Assembly: GCA_033297205.1 (NCBI GenBank)
Contig: MU859198.1
Location: forward strand, 33,037 to 97,036
Length of the DNA stretch: 64,000 nt
Source: Pseudoneurospora amorphoporcata
Taxonomy: Eukaryota; Ascomycota; Sordariomycetes; Sordariales; Sordariaceae
Direction: 5' to 3'
The stretch's first letter is position 1, and each line of letters opens with the position of its first letter. Below are positions 41,956 to 52,820 of this stretch, piece by piece. A model generated the notes under the pieces. It had not been told where the DNA came from. It was given only the letters and a program-made list of their open reading frames with translations, and ran no database searches. Position numbers and translations under genes: made by a program.

Positions 41956-44089
41956 CTAAGCACCCGGCTCCGCCCTAGGCGGTTTCGTCTCAGGACTAGG
42001 AGCCGTATGTTGTCCCACTTCAGGAGAGGGCAGTTCCCAGCAATGGTTGTTTCCGCCCGGAAGTTCAGCGGGCGGGAGGTACCTGTTGTTGTAGGCCTCC
42101 GTTGCAGGTGTCTGGAGGGGCCACTCCTTCGGCTTCAATTTTTCCGCCTGCGCAGCAAAGCCCTCGTTTTGCTGCCCGTTCCAGGATGAAGAGAGCTTTG
42201 CTTTTTCTCTTGACCTCCTCCGCCTCCTGTAGAGCAAAACAGCCGCGCAGATCAAGGCCAAAACAACCATAGATCCACCACCCGCCACGCTGCAGCCAAC
42301 AATAAGGCCTGTTTTGTTGTTGGTGGTGTTTGATGTTGGCTCATCAGTTGCGAAAGAAACGTTGGCATATGTAAAGAGGAACATTTCTTCCACCTCGCCT
42401 GACGACCATTCAACTGTTGAGCCATTTCTTGAATGCGCAGTGGCAGTTAATTTGATGTTTCTCAGATAGTAAGGTAGGTACACAGCTACCTCTAGATAGG
42501 TAACAAAGGTAAGGGAAGGTAACGACTTACTGAGATCTATACCAGTTCCGCACCACCTGGGGTGCCTGATAGGTTTCCGCATCTGCGTTGTAACTTCCAT
42601 TCCTCACCCAGCTCATGGCAGTCATGTCAAAGATCCCAAGGCCCTGAGGCAAGGGATCCTGATCTTTCCAGTATTTAATGTCCCCCTTCCCGTAGTCCAC
42701 GCCCCCTATGGTAAGCATTTGGCGCTTACCCACTACAACGCAGGTGCCACTAGCGCGTTGTGAATCCGATCGGTTGTCTTCGGCACGAAACCAGTGAAAC
42801 CCCGGGAGGCTCAGAACGTACAGGTCGTCAAACGCGGTATCGTAGGACACAGAAGCGCCTCCGTACACGAAGCTACATTGTTCGGAGCACCCGTTAGCGT
42901 CTAACTACCTACAGTGACAATCAGAGGTAGCAAGGTTGTAGATGGCAGGTGTCTGGTATTAGTATGAAACGACCAGCGAGAGAAAACTGCTGGGAATGGG
43001 ATGAGCCCACATACATCTCAAACGATCCCTCCGGACTCTGTGCGCCGACTACACAGTGACCTATACGACCTTTGGGCGCCTCACCGGTTGTCGCCTGCGA
43101 GTACCATGTCTTGTTCACAGGATCGAAAAAGTTGACAGTCGTAAAGCTGATCAAAGGGCCAGGGGCGGTGCCTGGCGGGATCTCTCCAGCAGCTTTGGCA
43201 GCGCCACCGAGTACAAAAACGAGTCCATCGTCGTTGGGGCCGAACCCGGGAACGTGAATAGCCCTGCCGTTTTCTAGCGACTGGTTTGGCGCAAGCATTC
43301 CGATGGACGTGTGATTCTCCCATTCCTTCGTCCTCATATCGTAGGACACCATGCCGGGTGTCTGCCAACGCGGATTGCCCGCTTTTATGGCGGGGTCGGT
43401 GAAGCGGGATTGATGGCCGCCTATTGAGAAGCCGATCCCGTTGGGTGTCGAGGCGTACGCCGAGTTTGTCGTGTACTGGCGCGACTTGATCATGTTTGGG
43501 CCACTACTCAAGGCCTCTTCTTCCAGGAACCAGGTCCCGCCGCCTTGGCCGTCAGCGGTGAACTTCCAGATCATTTCCTTCTGCTGGAAACCCGTGCTGT
43601 TCTGGTTGTAACTCGTTTCTCCGCCGTAGATGTAATAGCCGTTGCAGGTGGTATCAAGCCATATGGCCTCGGAGTTCAGCATAATGGGCCCATTGCGTGG
43701 TATAGCCCTGATCTCGACAGTGGATGCAGTCCATGATTTGGAAATGTCGATGGAAAGAGTCGAGTTCATCCCGTGTGACGGCTGATTGTCGGGCATAAAC
43801 CCCCCATCGACGAACTGAGAAACTTCGCCGCCATCGATGTATACGAAGTTTCCTAATACGATGGCTACACCAAAGTCAGCATTGTAAAAGATGCGAAATG
43901 GGTATGTAGGTATGGTCAAGAGTCAAACATCTCACCTCTGCTATGAGCCCTGCGGCTAAAGTTTCCAGGTGCAGGGGAGTCTAGATATTAAGCGTGTACC
44001 ACAACAGGTAGTAGGACGGAAATGAAGAAAACAGCCAAAAAACCGTCGTGTAGAATGCTTCTACCAAGGATTAAAATAATCGATAGCAT
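41956..44089 (-). CDS. kelch-repeat single-pass membrane protein with stop at codon 34
   Basis: Four exons fit without a frame break: 44089-43936, 43864-43015, 42872-42531 and 42427-41956, 605 codons plus stop. Codons 1-33 encode a signal peptide ending LPVVVHA, but codon 34 is TAA (43990-43988). The frame resumes YLDSPAPGNFSRRAHSRAIV and then VLGNFVYIDGG, the usual mature start of fungal kelch ectodomains. Kelch blades follow (GYYIYGGETS, GLVFVLGGAA, FVYGGASVSYD, with YVLSLPGFHW), then a transmembrane helix (SMVVLALICAAVLLYRRRRR) and a Pro-rich tail. A CAA-to-TAA change would explain the break. It is therefore a recent pseudogene, or it needs an unseen splice or start. Confidence 0.6.
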
Positions 44090-44711
44090 GACAGCGAGAC
44101 TCTAGAGGTCGTTTGGTGTACAAGTGTCGGCAATGTTGAGATTCAAAAGTCATCGGATCCTAGAATCCACAAACTGGATGGAAAACGGTTAGAAGATGAA
44201 GTCATGAAGATGGAAATGGGGCAAAAGTGTGACAATGCCTCATGTCATCTCCCAACTATGTCCATCGTGTTGTAGATTCTTCTATCCCTGATGGCGGAAC
44301 ACGCAATCTTCCAGGACACCAGGCCTAAATGCAGTCAGGCAAGGAAAGGAATGAGCCAAGCAGGCAGGCAGCTGGACACGAGGAGACCCGAACGAGCAAG
44401 GGTTAGCAATGACCGAAAGCTTTCCGTGTTTTACCCTACAAAGGAGAGCTTTACTTGGCTTCGTCAATGTGAAACTTCACTTGCTTTATCACATTCGCAA
44501 ACAACTGGTTTTCCCACTTTCCAGGCTGAAAGGAGCTGGAAAACATTGATAGGTAGGTAGGTACCCTGGGAGTAGACGTCATTGTCCGCAAATACCAGTG
44601 ATACTGTAGGTAGGTCAGCGTATGTCACATCCCGTCACGAAGAAATTGAAGAAGCCTTGAGGCCAAGTTGGAAACGAAACGCTTTGCTTGTAATTCACTT
44701 TCTGATTAACA
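44090..44711. other. intergenic between the kelch and aldh genes
   Basis: No supported gene. A TAGGTAGGTAGGTACC motif is at 44551-44566, and a second copy at about 44608. Confidence 0.5.
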
Positions 44712-46303
44712 TTAAGCCTTGGGCACCGACAAGCTCTGGACATTGCACCAACCCTTAAGGCCAATGATACCCCAATCGGACCCAATACCAGAGCTCTTGT
44801 AGCCACCAAACGGCACCATAGGCGACAGATCCAGATGGTTGTTGATCCAGACACTACCAGCCTCTAGCCTCCTCGCGATCCTCTCGGCCCTCTCCAAATC
44901 GTTGCTCCAGACGGAGGCGCCCAGACCCATATCGGAGTTGTTGGCCCTCTTGATGACCTCCTCCTCACCGCTCCACTTCTGGACCGGCAGGATGGGACCG
45001 AACGGCTCCTCCTGCACGATCCTCGACTCGTCAGAGGGGTTATCGATGATGGTAGGCTGGAAGTAGTATCCCTTCTTCTCGCCGGCCTCGGCCTCGACCG
45101 CGCCGCCGGTGGCCGCCTTCCACCCTTGCTTCTCGATCTGGGCAAACATATCCTTGACCTTGTCGAACTGCATCTTGTTCTGGACCGGGGGGAAGAAGGC
45201 GCCCTCGGTGTCGTCGGAGCCGCCCCACTTAAAGGTCTTGACCGTCTCGACCAGCTTGGCCAGGAACGCGTCGTAGATCTTCTCGTGCACCAACAGCCGC
45301 TTGATGTCCATGCAGACCTGGCCGCCGTTATTGAAAGCGGAGAGAGCGACCTTGGGCACGACCTTGTCGAGGTCGACGTCGTCGCAGACGATAGCGGCGT
45401 CGTTGCCGCCCAGCTCGAGCGTCAAGCGCTTGAGCGTGGGGGCGCAGGCAGCCATGACCCTCTTGCCCGTCGGCGTGGATCCGGTGAAGGAGATCTTGCG
45501 AACGTCAGGGTGGGCAGTGAGCATGGGACCGAGATTCTCCTCGCCGGAAAGGGCCTGGAAGACGCCAGGGGGGAAGATCTTGGCGCCCAGCTCGGCGAGC
45601 TTGAGGCCGGTGTTGGGCGTGTAAGGCGAGGGCTTCCAGATGAAGGTGTTTCCGGCCAGCAGGGCGGGTCCCAGCTTGCCGGCACCCAAAAGCACGGGGA
45701 AGTTCCAGGGGACGATACCGACACCGACGCCAAGGGGGGTGTACCGCACCTTGACGATCTTCTCGTCGTTCTCCTCAACCACCTCCTCCTCCAACCGCAG
45801 CGACGTCGTCCTCTTCAAGTGCGTGATGGTGAACTGGAGCTCCCACCCAGCAGCCGAGGGGGGCTTGCCCTCGGCCGCAAGCAGACCGACAAACTCATTG
45901 AAGTTCTCCTGGATGGCGTCGGCGAACTTGTTGAGGAGGGCTACGCGCTCCTCGACGGGCGTGGCGCTCCAGGCAGGGAAGGCGGCCTTGGCGGCCGATA
46001 CGGCGGCGTCGACGTCGGCCTGAGTGGAGACGGGGACGGCAGGAAGGGGGGCCAGGGTGGAGGGGTTGGTGGCGGTGCGGGTGGTAGGGGTAGACTTCAA
46101 CTCATTGTTGATGACGTTGTAGAACGTCTAGAGATGTGTTAGCAGGTGGTTCGACTGAGGAGATGTGAGAAGGGGTGATGATCGAGTGTGGTAAGGAATG
46201 GACCCCATACCAGGGGCCGCCAGTGGCAGAGTCACAGCTGTGAAAGAGAAGGGGAGAGAGGACATACCGTGAAGTCGAGCTTGTAGTTAGTAGTAGAAGC
46301 CAT
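44712..46303 (-). CDS. aldehyde dehydrogenase (NAD(P)+), substrate unknown
   Basis: Exon 1 (46303-46268, only 12 codons) and exon 2 (46127-44712) around a 140-base intron (GTATGT...TCTAG) give 483 residues. Motifs of the ALDH superfamily are present: IVPWNFPVLLGAGKLGPAL, NAD-site FTGSTPTGKRV, catalytic Glu in LELGGNDAAIV, catalytic Cys in NGGQVCMDIKR, EEPFGPILPV, and the oligomerisation strand FGGYKSSGIG. It is slightly shorter than classical ALDH1/2. No targeting signal is evident, so it is likely cytosolic. The family oxidises aldehydes to acids; the substrate cannot be told from sequence. Confidence 0.92.
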
Positions 46304-47465
46304 CCTGGATGTAATGGTGTCTGTGGTGAGGCTGTGGTGAGGATGGATGAGGGAAGGATGAGAGGGAAGATGGTAAAAAGGAGCCAAAAGTCAGGATATC
46401 AAGGTCCCTTTCACATCCTTATATACCTTTACAGTTTTGCCCGTTCCACCGGAGACTTCTTGAAAACCAGGCCTACCAGGACACATTTTCCCGTCTCGGT
46501 GCCTGGCCCGAGCGGGGAAGCTCATGGTCCTGGGTTGTTATCAAACTGTTGTACTACCGGCACAAGAGTCTGTCAATGGTGAGCAGTCGGGATCGGTGAG
46601 TGGTGACATGGTGATTGGTAACGTGGGGAAAAGAGGTGGGATGTCTCAAAGGGTGAGAAGCCAATGGAGCACTGCACCGGCCGGTCCAGTTCGTACGGAG
46701 CAATCTGGGGCGGCCGCATTCCGTATAAGGTAGGTACCGCTTCCTCTCACTCAAGTGGGTTTTATCCCCACGCTGCTCAGGCCAATTAGGCGGCTAGTTA
46801 GGTCTTTGCGGAGTTAGTATGCAGCCTTTCTCCAGGTGTGACTGGCCGAACAGTCTGGGGACAAAACCCAGTTGAAAGCAATAAAGTGGTACAAGTTAGC
46901 GCTACCGCGGAACCATCCAGGGGGTCGAGTGGGCACAAGGGTCTGGTCATGATGCCGCCGATTGGATATCAGACAGGGATTGGCAATGGGGATCAGGCGG
47001 GGTTTGTTCAGCCCCTCTTGGCCCTTGAAGATATCAACCAAGGTCCAAGGATATGTAAGCGCTAGCAAAGTGGGAGGGAGCTCCTGGAAGTTAAAAGAAA
47101 CGGGTTGAGAAAACGAGGTGGCGATCGCGTTGACCGCCGCATGTAGTGCGATGATGATCTGTATAAAACAAGGTGCTGTGAGACAGTGAGAGGCTGTAGT
47201 ACACAGTACTGGTATGGATGCTCGCCGAGACGGACGCGTGAGTGTGATGGGAGAACCCCTCTTCGGAGGAGTCATCCTCGGTTAAGTGTATATCCGGCAT
47301 GGGGATGAGTAGCTGATTGGGGACTGAGTGGGATGCCGTGAGATATTCCTGCCACATTGTATGTCATCTTGGCCAAGTGGAAAACGTGAACGTTAAAGAG
47401 ATATAGACATTATCCGTAGCCAACGCGGCTTCCACGCTACGCTGCTCGTTAAATCCAAAAAAAAG

Positions 47466-47498
<33 letters not shown>

Positions 47499-47603
47499 CA
47501 GCTTTATCTAACGGTTTCCAACAATAAAACCAAACAAAGCCAAGGAAACATACCTCTAAGGAGAAACCAACGCTCTATCCTGCGCTCTTGGATCAGTCAT
47601 CAC
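46304..47603. other. intergenic between the aldh and gh128 genes
   Basis: An ATG-started minus-strand frame at 47275-46814 (153 codons) has no recognisable domain and unremarkable composition, so it is only a weak candidate gene. A GGTAGGTACC motif is near 46730. A 32-base A run lies near the right end. Confidence 0.4.
47466..47497. repeat. poly(A) tract of 32 bases
   Basis: Uninterrupted A run 106 bases beyond the GH128 stop, so T on that gene's coding strand. It might be a relic of a retroposed tail, but no retro-copy is seen beside it. Confidence 0.85.
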
Positions 47604-48680
47604 CTACGCAAGGTTCACCAATCCAAGCACAGAGGCGAATACCAAAGTCAAAAGGCCAGGAGTCGACACCCTCCTCAACACACCCGAATCCTTACCGCCC
47701 TTACCACTGTTCGGGTCAACTCCGGTCGCCTGTCTCCCGAGGTACCAAGCGCCGATATCCGTCAATTCGCCGTCCCTGTTCAACATGGCAGCATTAGGGC
47801 CAACATTGGACACATCGGAGCGGAAAGCACCAAAGAAGGAGTATCTTTCGACAAAGTCCAGCCGGTCCAAGTAGTCGGCCGACGTTTTGTAGAAGGCTTG
47901 GGTCTCTTGCAGGCTGGCATCGGCGAGGTTGTACTCGGTGACCCACATGGACTTGTTTGGGAATCTGTGCGGTCAAGAGGTTATATTAGTTGGCCTGTGA
48001 ATCGAGGAGAACAAGAATCGAAGAGAAGGGAGAAAGGGTATAACGTACGCAGCAGAATACTCCCCCATATGACTTGCCAGCCCCTCGAAGTTCCCATACC
48101 AATGGATAGGGACAAAGTCAAAGGTACAGTTCTTCTTGGTCTTCCCATGCTCGCTGATCAGACCAGAACAAGCGTCCAAGAACTTGTTGGACCACTCCAT
48201 CCCCGCGGGCGCACCAGTGCAAGCCGGCAAACCAACTCGTAGCGACTTGTAATCCTCCTGCAACGGCACGATGTTGTTCACCCACACCTGGGCAGCCACT
48301 TCGGGGTCGATGTCGCTCCCTCCATACTCTCCCGGTCCATCAGGCTCGTTGAACGTTAGGATGTTTGTGATGTTGACACGGCGCTCGTCGATCAAGGTCT
48401 TGATGGTGTTGTAGAAGGACTTGTCGTTGATATCCGAGGGAGCGCCCCAGAGCATGGGGACGAACTCAAAGTCCGACTGGGACACGTTGGAGTAGATGTG
48501 TGAAGGGAGCGGTTGGTAGTTGTAGTACCATGTCAGCGAGGTGGGAGGGGCGGTCCAAATGTAGGCGTCGTGCGGGAAGGTCGAGTTGGGAGTGAAGACC
48601 AGGCCGCGCTTGGAGTTGGCGGCGGAAGCGCATGTGACCAAGAGGGCGGCGGCAGCAGCCGCGATGGGTCGGGTAAACAT
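47604..48680 (-). CDS. GH128 glucanase-like, GPI-anchored cell-wall protein (Asl1-like)
   Basis: Exon 1 (48680-48049) and exon 2 (47964-47604) across an 84-base intron (GTACGT...CACAG) give 330 residues. ATG 48680 starts a signal peptide (MFTRPIAAAAAALLVTCASA). The glycosyl-hydrolase catalytic core (GH128/Glyco_hydro_cc) shows the acid/base Glu in NILTFNEPDGPGEYGG and the nucleophile Glu in MWVTEYNLAD at the start of exon 2. DFVPIHWYGN is also typical. The end is a hydrophobic tail (LLTLVFASVLGLVNLA) after a Ser/Gly stretch, a likely GPI signal. Relatives bind or cleave beta-1,3-glucan in the wall; S. pombe Asl1 is one. Confidence 0.88.
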
Positions 48681-49996
48681 CAATGTCAAGGGCGCCGGCT
48701 GTAGCGATGATGGGGGATCGGATCGAAGGTTGGGACCTTGGGATTGAAGTAGATAATATATGATGATACCGACTCGACAGATGCGACGCCGCGAGAGCTG
48801 ACGGATAGCTACTCAAGTAGAAAAAGGGCCATTGAAGCTGTCGAGTTTCAGCTTGATGGCCGAGCCTCGTATTTGGCATTTTGCAACCACCATCCCGTCA
48901 TGCACGTCCAAGGAAACATTGCTGTTGGTTCCGATGTGGAAATTCGACGGCGTCTGCGGGCTGACGGCAGTGAGCTGAAAGCAAGTGCTGCTAGAGATTA
49001 TTAGCAGGTTGAGTTCAGGTCGGGATGTGGCACAGCAGCCCATTGATGCCCCTGCCGCTGTGGGTGACGGGAACGCCATCTTTAGGTACTTACCTTAGCT
49101 ACCAGAAGAGGATGAAAACAGAGTGAAATAGATGCATCATCAGATTGTCCATCAAAGGTCCACCTTGTCGCAACAAACCATGTCCTTGAACTCCCCTGCA
49201 GTGGCGCCAATACACAGAGGGGAAAGACCTTGCTTGGTTGGAGAAATGAACGGAACTGTTCAAGTTGTCAGCCCCAGATCGAGTCCGCCAGCCACAGGTG
49301 AGCCACTTGATTTGGGGGAAATTCAAATTGATGTGACTTGGTTTTAAGTGTTCATGCGCCTGTAGCCGCGGCAGCCAGGACATGAGTTGCCGCATTGAGT
49401 TAAGGGATGAACTGCCGAGGGTGGGGTTCCATTCCCTTGCACGTTTGCCCGCCAGTGGGCCGAGGTGTCCCCTCGGTTCAGTGCAGGTGTTTTGTTAAGG
49501 ACTGATGCCACAAAACCTGAAGCCTGGGCAAATCCCCGTCACGCCCACTTTCCGACGTCTTCCCCGCAACTGTCTGCCCCCGCCCGTTTGATGGTCCGGC
49601 GGCAGGGACCCACTACAGGATCTTTTACCCCAAATGTCCCTAACAGCCAGTAACAGCCCGCCCCCCTTGGGCGTTCCCTCTGACCAACGAAACAAAAAGT
49701 CCAAACACCGAACCGAACATCGAGACGGCTCACAACTTGTGCCTCGGCAAACACTTAACCCCACTTCGTCTTCCAGTCGCATTCCCTGGGCCCAAGACGA
49801 CTGCCCACTGAACAAGAGATGCCGCCACCACTCCCGCCAGCCGAGATGGCCGATCCCTTTTAACCACCACCACCACGGCATTCAGCCGACTGTCGCTGAA
49901 CATGTTCCCGTCGTTGTCGATTCCTGTCCAACTCCAACCGGCTACCTAACCACCAAATAAACCATCACCACCAAAACAAACACTCGCAAAGACAAA
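48681..49996. other. divergent promoter region (gh128 / thiolase)
   Basis: A minus-strand ATG frame at 49079-48813 (88 codons) has mildly coding-like sequence (TPSNFHIGTNSNVSLDVHDG) but no start context or domain to support it. The segment before 49997 is CA/CT-rich and is the thiolase leader. No RNA gene or repeat. Confidence 0.4.
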
Positions 49997-51323
49997 ATGG
50001 CCGCCGAACGTCTCTCTTCCATCCTCAAGCACCTGACTCCAGGTAGCGCTCTGAGCAACATCACCTCCAAGAACCCCGACGACATTGTCATCACCCTTGC
50101 CATCCGCACCCCCCTCGCCAAGGCCAGGAAGGGTGGCTTCAAGGACACGTCGCTCGAGTATCTCGCCTATGCCACCCTCAAGGAGGTCAGGGAGCGCTCC
50201 AAGCTTGATCCCTCGCTCGTCGAGGATATCGCCATGGGTAATGTACGCAACACTGTCTGTCCGCTGCTTTTTAGTGAAATGTCATTACATCCAATGCTAA
50301 CTAACGGCTCTCTTCCAACAGGTCTCGGATGGCAAGTCCTCGTACAAGCTCCGCGCCGCTGCTCTCGCTGCCGGCTTCCCCAACACTGCTGGCGCCTACA
50401 CGCTCAACCGCTTCTGCTCCTCTGGCCTCAAGGCCGTCGAGGACATCGCCAACGCCATCTCATCCGGCTCCATCGAGATCGGTATCGCCATGGGCGCCGA
50501 GTCCATGAGCGCTGGCGGCGACGCCCTCGACAAGCCCTTCGACGAGGCCGTCACTTCCCAGTCCCAGGAGTCGGCCGACTGCATGCAGCCCATGGGCTGG
50601 ACCTCGGAGAACGTGTCGCGCGACTTTGGCATTACCCGGGAGGAGATGGACAAGTACGCCGCCGAGTCGTTCCAGCGTGCCGAGCGCGCCCAGAAGGCCG
50701 GCCTCTTCGATGACGAGATCGTCCCCATCAAGACCCGCGTCAAGGACGCCAACGGCGAGTGGAAGGAGATCACCCTCACCAAGGACGAGGGCATCCGCCC
50801 CGGCACCACTCCCGAGTCTCTCGCCAAGATCCGCGTTGCCTTCCCCCAGTGGGGTCCCACCACCACCGGCGGTAACGCCTCCCAGGTCACCGATGGCGCC
50901 GCTGCCATCTTGCTTATGAAGCGCTCTACCGCCGTCAAGCTCGGCCAGCCCATCCTCGCCAAGTACGTCGGCGCCACCGTTGCTGGCCTTGCTCCTCGCA
51001 TCATGGGTATCGGCCCCTCGGTCGCCATTCCCAAGCTTCTCGGCAAGTACGGTCTTAGCCTCAACGACATTGATGTCATCGAGATCAACGAGGCTTTCGC
51101 TTCCATGGCTGTCTACTGCCGTGACAAGCTCAACCTCGACTGGAGCAAGATGAACCCCCGCGGTGGTGCCATTGCCCTTGGCCATCCCCTCGGTGCCACG
51201 GGCGCTAGACAGATTGTCACTGGTTTGGCCGAGTGCAGGAAATCGGGCAAGAAGGTTCTTTTGACGAGCATGTGCATCGGTACCGGTATGGGCATGGCTG
51301 GCCTTTTCGTCAACGAGCAGTAA
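49997..51323 (+). CDS. pot1: peroxisomal 3-ketoacyl-CoA thiolase
   Basis: Exon 1 (49997-50242) and exon 2 (50322-51323), with an intron GTACGC...CTAACTAAC...AACAG, give 415 residues. The N-terminus RLSSILKHL fits the PTS2 peroxisomal signal R-L-x5-H-L. Thiolase motifs: nucleophile Cys in NRFCSSGLKAVEDIA, His in GGAIALGHPLGATGARQI, and the second Cys in LTSMCIGTGMGMAGL. IEINEAFASMAVY is also present. It splits 3-ketoacyl-CoA with CoA into acetyl-CoA and a shortened acyl-CoA, the last step of peroxisomal beta-oxidation, as yeast Pot1/Fox3 does. Codon use is strongly C-ending, as in highly expressed genes. Confidence 0.95.
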
Positions 51324-52820
51324 ACAAAAGCAAAGGGGCTGGCTGGATGGGAGTTGGATAGTGAGTTGGAAGCGATACCACGCGGTTTTTTTTTCTATAC
51401 ATTGGCGGCGCTTGATCTTGTACTACAAAATAATGATGATGACATGAACCACACACTTAGGCGTTCCTCTTCAGTTCTGTTCTGTGTCTACCCTGCCCTC
51501 GCCATTGCTATTTGCACTTGACCTATTCGGCCTCGGAGGCAGCTCACTAGACACTTCAGAGAGGTCTCCATGTTTATTGCGACTGTTGGGTGTCGTTTGC
51601 TTGGAGACCTGGTAACTGTGACAAGGGCAGTAATCTGGGCTTGGAACAGTAGTTCAATTCAGCTAATAAACTACTTTGGTCTCGAAGGCCTTGTTGATCT
51701 TCTCAACCTCCAGGAGAAGGTTGGGCTTCAAGACCTTCTTATGCCAAAGGGAATCGGTACGTACTTGAGGTACGCATCAAGCCTTGTCGCCTAAGGCTTC
51801 AAGACATCTATCTAGCAGTCTGCATACGTGTGGATCTTCCTGAATGCCTTCATCCATTCTCCATCTTCCTTTTGGCGCTGTCCTTCATCCGGGCGCCCTG
51901 CTTCTTGCTTGGTTGGCTGTGGTTGCTTCTGGGATGACCGTGGCCGAGGGCCCGGCCGTGAGTCCGGCCGAGGGTCCGGCCGAGGTGGGTGTTGTGGTCG
52001 GAGGCCACTGAGCATCTTGAGGCTAATGCTAGGCGTTGAGGCTCTGTTGAGTCTTGCGATCCTAACCCCTAGACTGTAGGCAATGTCCGTGTGACAGTAA
52101 CAGACTTGGATGCTAAGGTTGTGTCTTTGCCGGTGTTGGATATGGCCAGTTTCAAAGATGGGAGAGGGAATGGTGCTACCTATTGTACTAATACCTTGGA
52201 AATGTTCAAGTTTCAACACGAACGCAAAGAAGGTAAGACCGGCGGCGGAATCAGAAAGAGCACTCCATCACTGAAATCCTGCATTTTGTCAACAAATGAC
52301 ACAGGTTTGTCCCCACTGCAGGGAACAGAGGAGAGAGATCACGTCAAAAGCTCCTTCCCGCAAATCCGCCTGAACTCAAGTAGGAGGCTCGAAACATCTT
52401 CCTTGCAAGCACCTGCTGATCTCGTTGGGCACCTACCGGGCATGTCGAATATATCTCCTACTAGGTAGTAGGTACCTTGTTGATTGACCGTGGGCTACCA
52501 AGGTCAGGGTTTTGGCTCGCTCTTTCAATCTTAGGTAGTTTGGCCTGTTCACCCCATTTTCATGTCGACAGTACCTAAGGTAGGTTTTTCCCAAGAAAGA
52601 GGAAAACCAAAGTGTTTTATCTCCCAGCCACTTAGTACTCACATTTCAACTCATGTCTCACATCATCGCACATCTGCAGTGTCCGTAAACTTGAAAAGAT
52701 CTATCTCTGGGTATCAAAAAAGCCAAAACCATACACCCCCCCCCTTTTCCCTTCTCTTTCTCGCCGTGCCCCCTCCAACCCCTCCTCCTCACTAGTACAG
52801 TGCTCTCATACCCATTACCG
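51324..52820. other. intergenic with dispersed-repeat fragment
   Basis: Contains one copy of a repeat also found at the window's right end (51617-51711) and a Pro/Arg-coding minus-strand frame (about 52012-51812: RPDPRPDSRPGPRPRSS) built on a short GGCCGAGGxCC repeat at 51941-51985. TAGGTAGTAGGTACC is at 52461-52478. Both frames look like relics, and no intact gene is visible. Confidence 0.45.
51617..51711 (+). repeat. dispersed repeat fragment, copy 1
   Basis: 95 bases are identical to 63906-64000 except for one position (CGAAGGCC here, CGAAAGCC there). The right copy is cut by the window end, so the repeat may be longer; to the left, similarity stops sharply at TGTGACAAGG. The minus strand reads HKKVLKPNLLLEVEKINKAF here, hinting at an old coding segment. 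Confidence 0.85.

Noticed and set aside
45126..46142. Plus-strand frame opposite aldehyde dehydrogenase
   Set aside because: Shadow of the ALDH exon. The ALDH motifs on the other strand are complete.
46814..47275. Minus-strand ATG frame of 153 codons
   Set aside because: No domain, ordinary composition, no intron or start context; listed only in the intergenic note.
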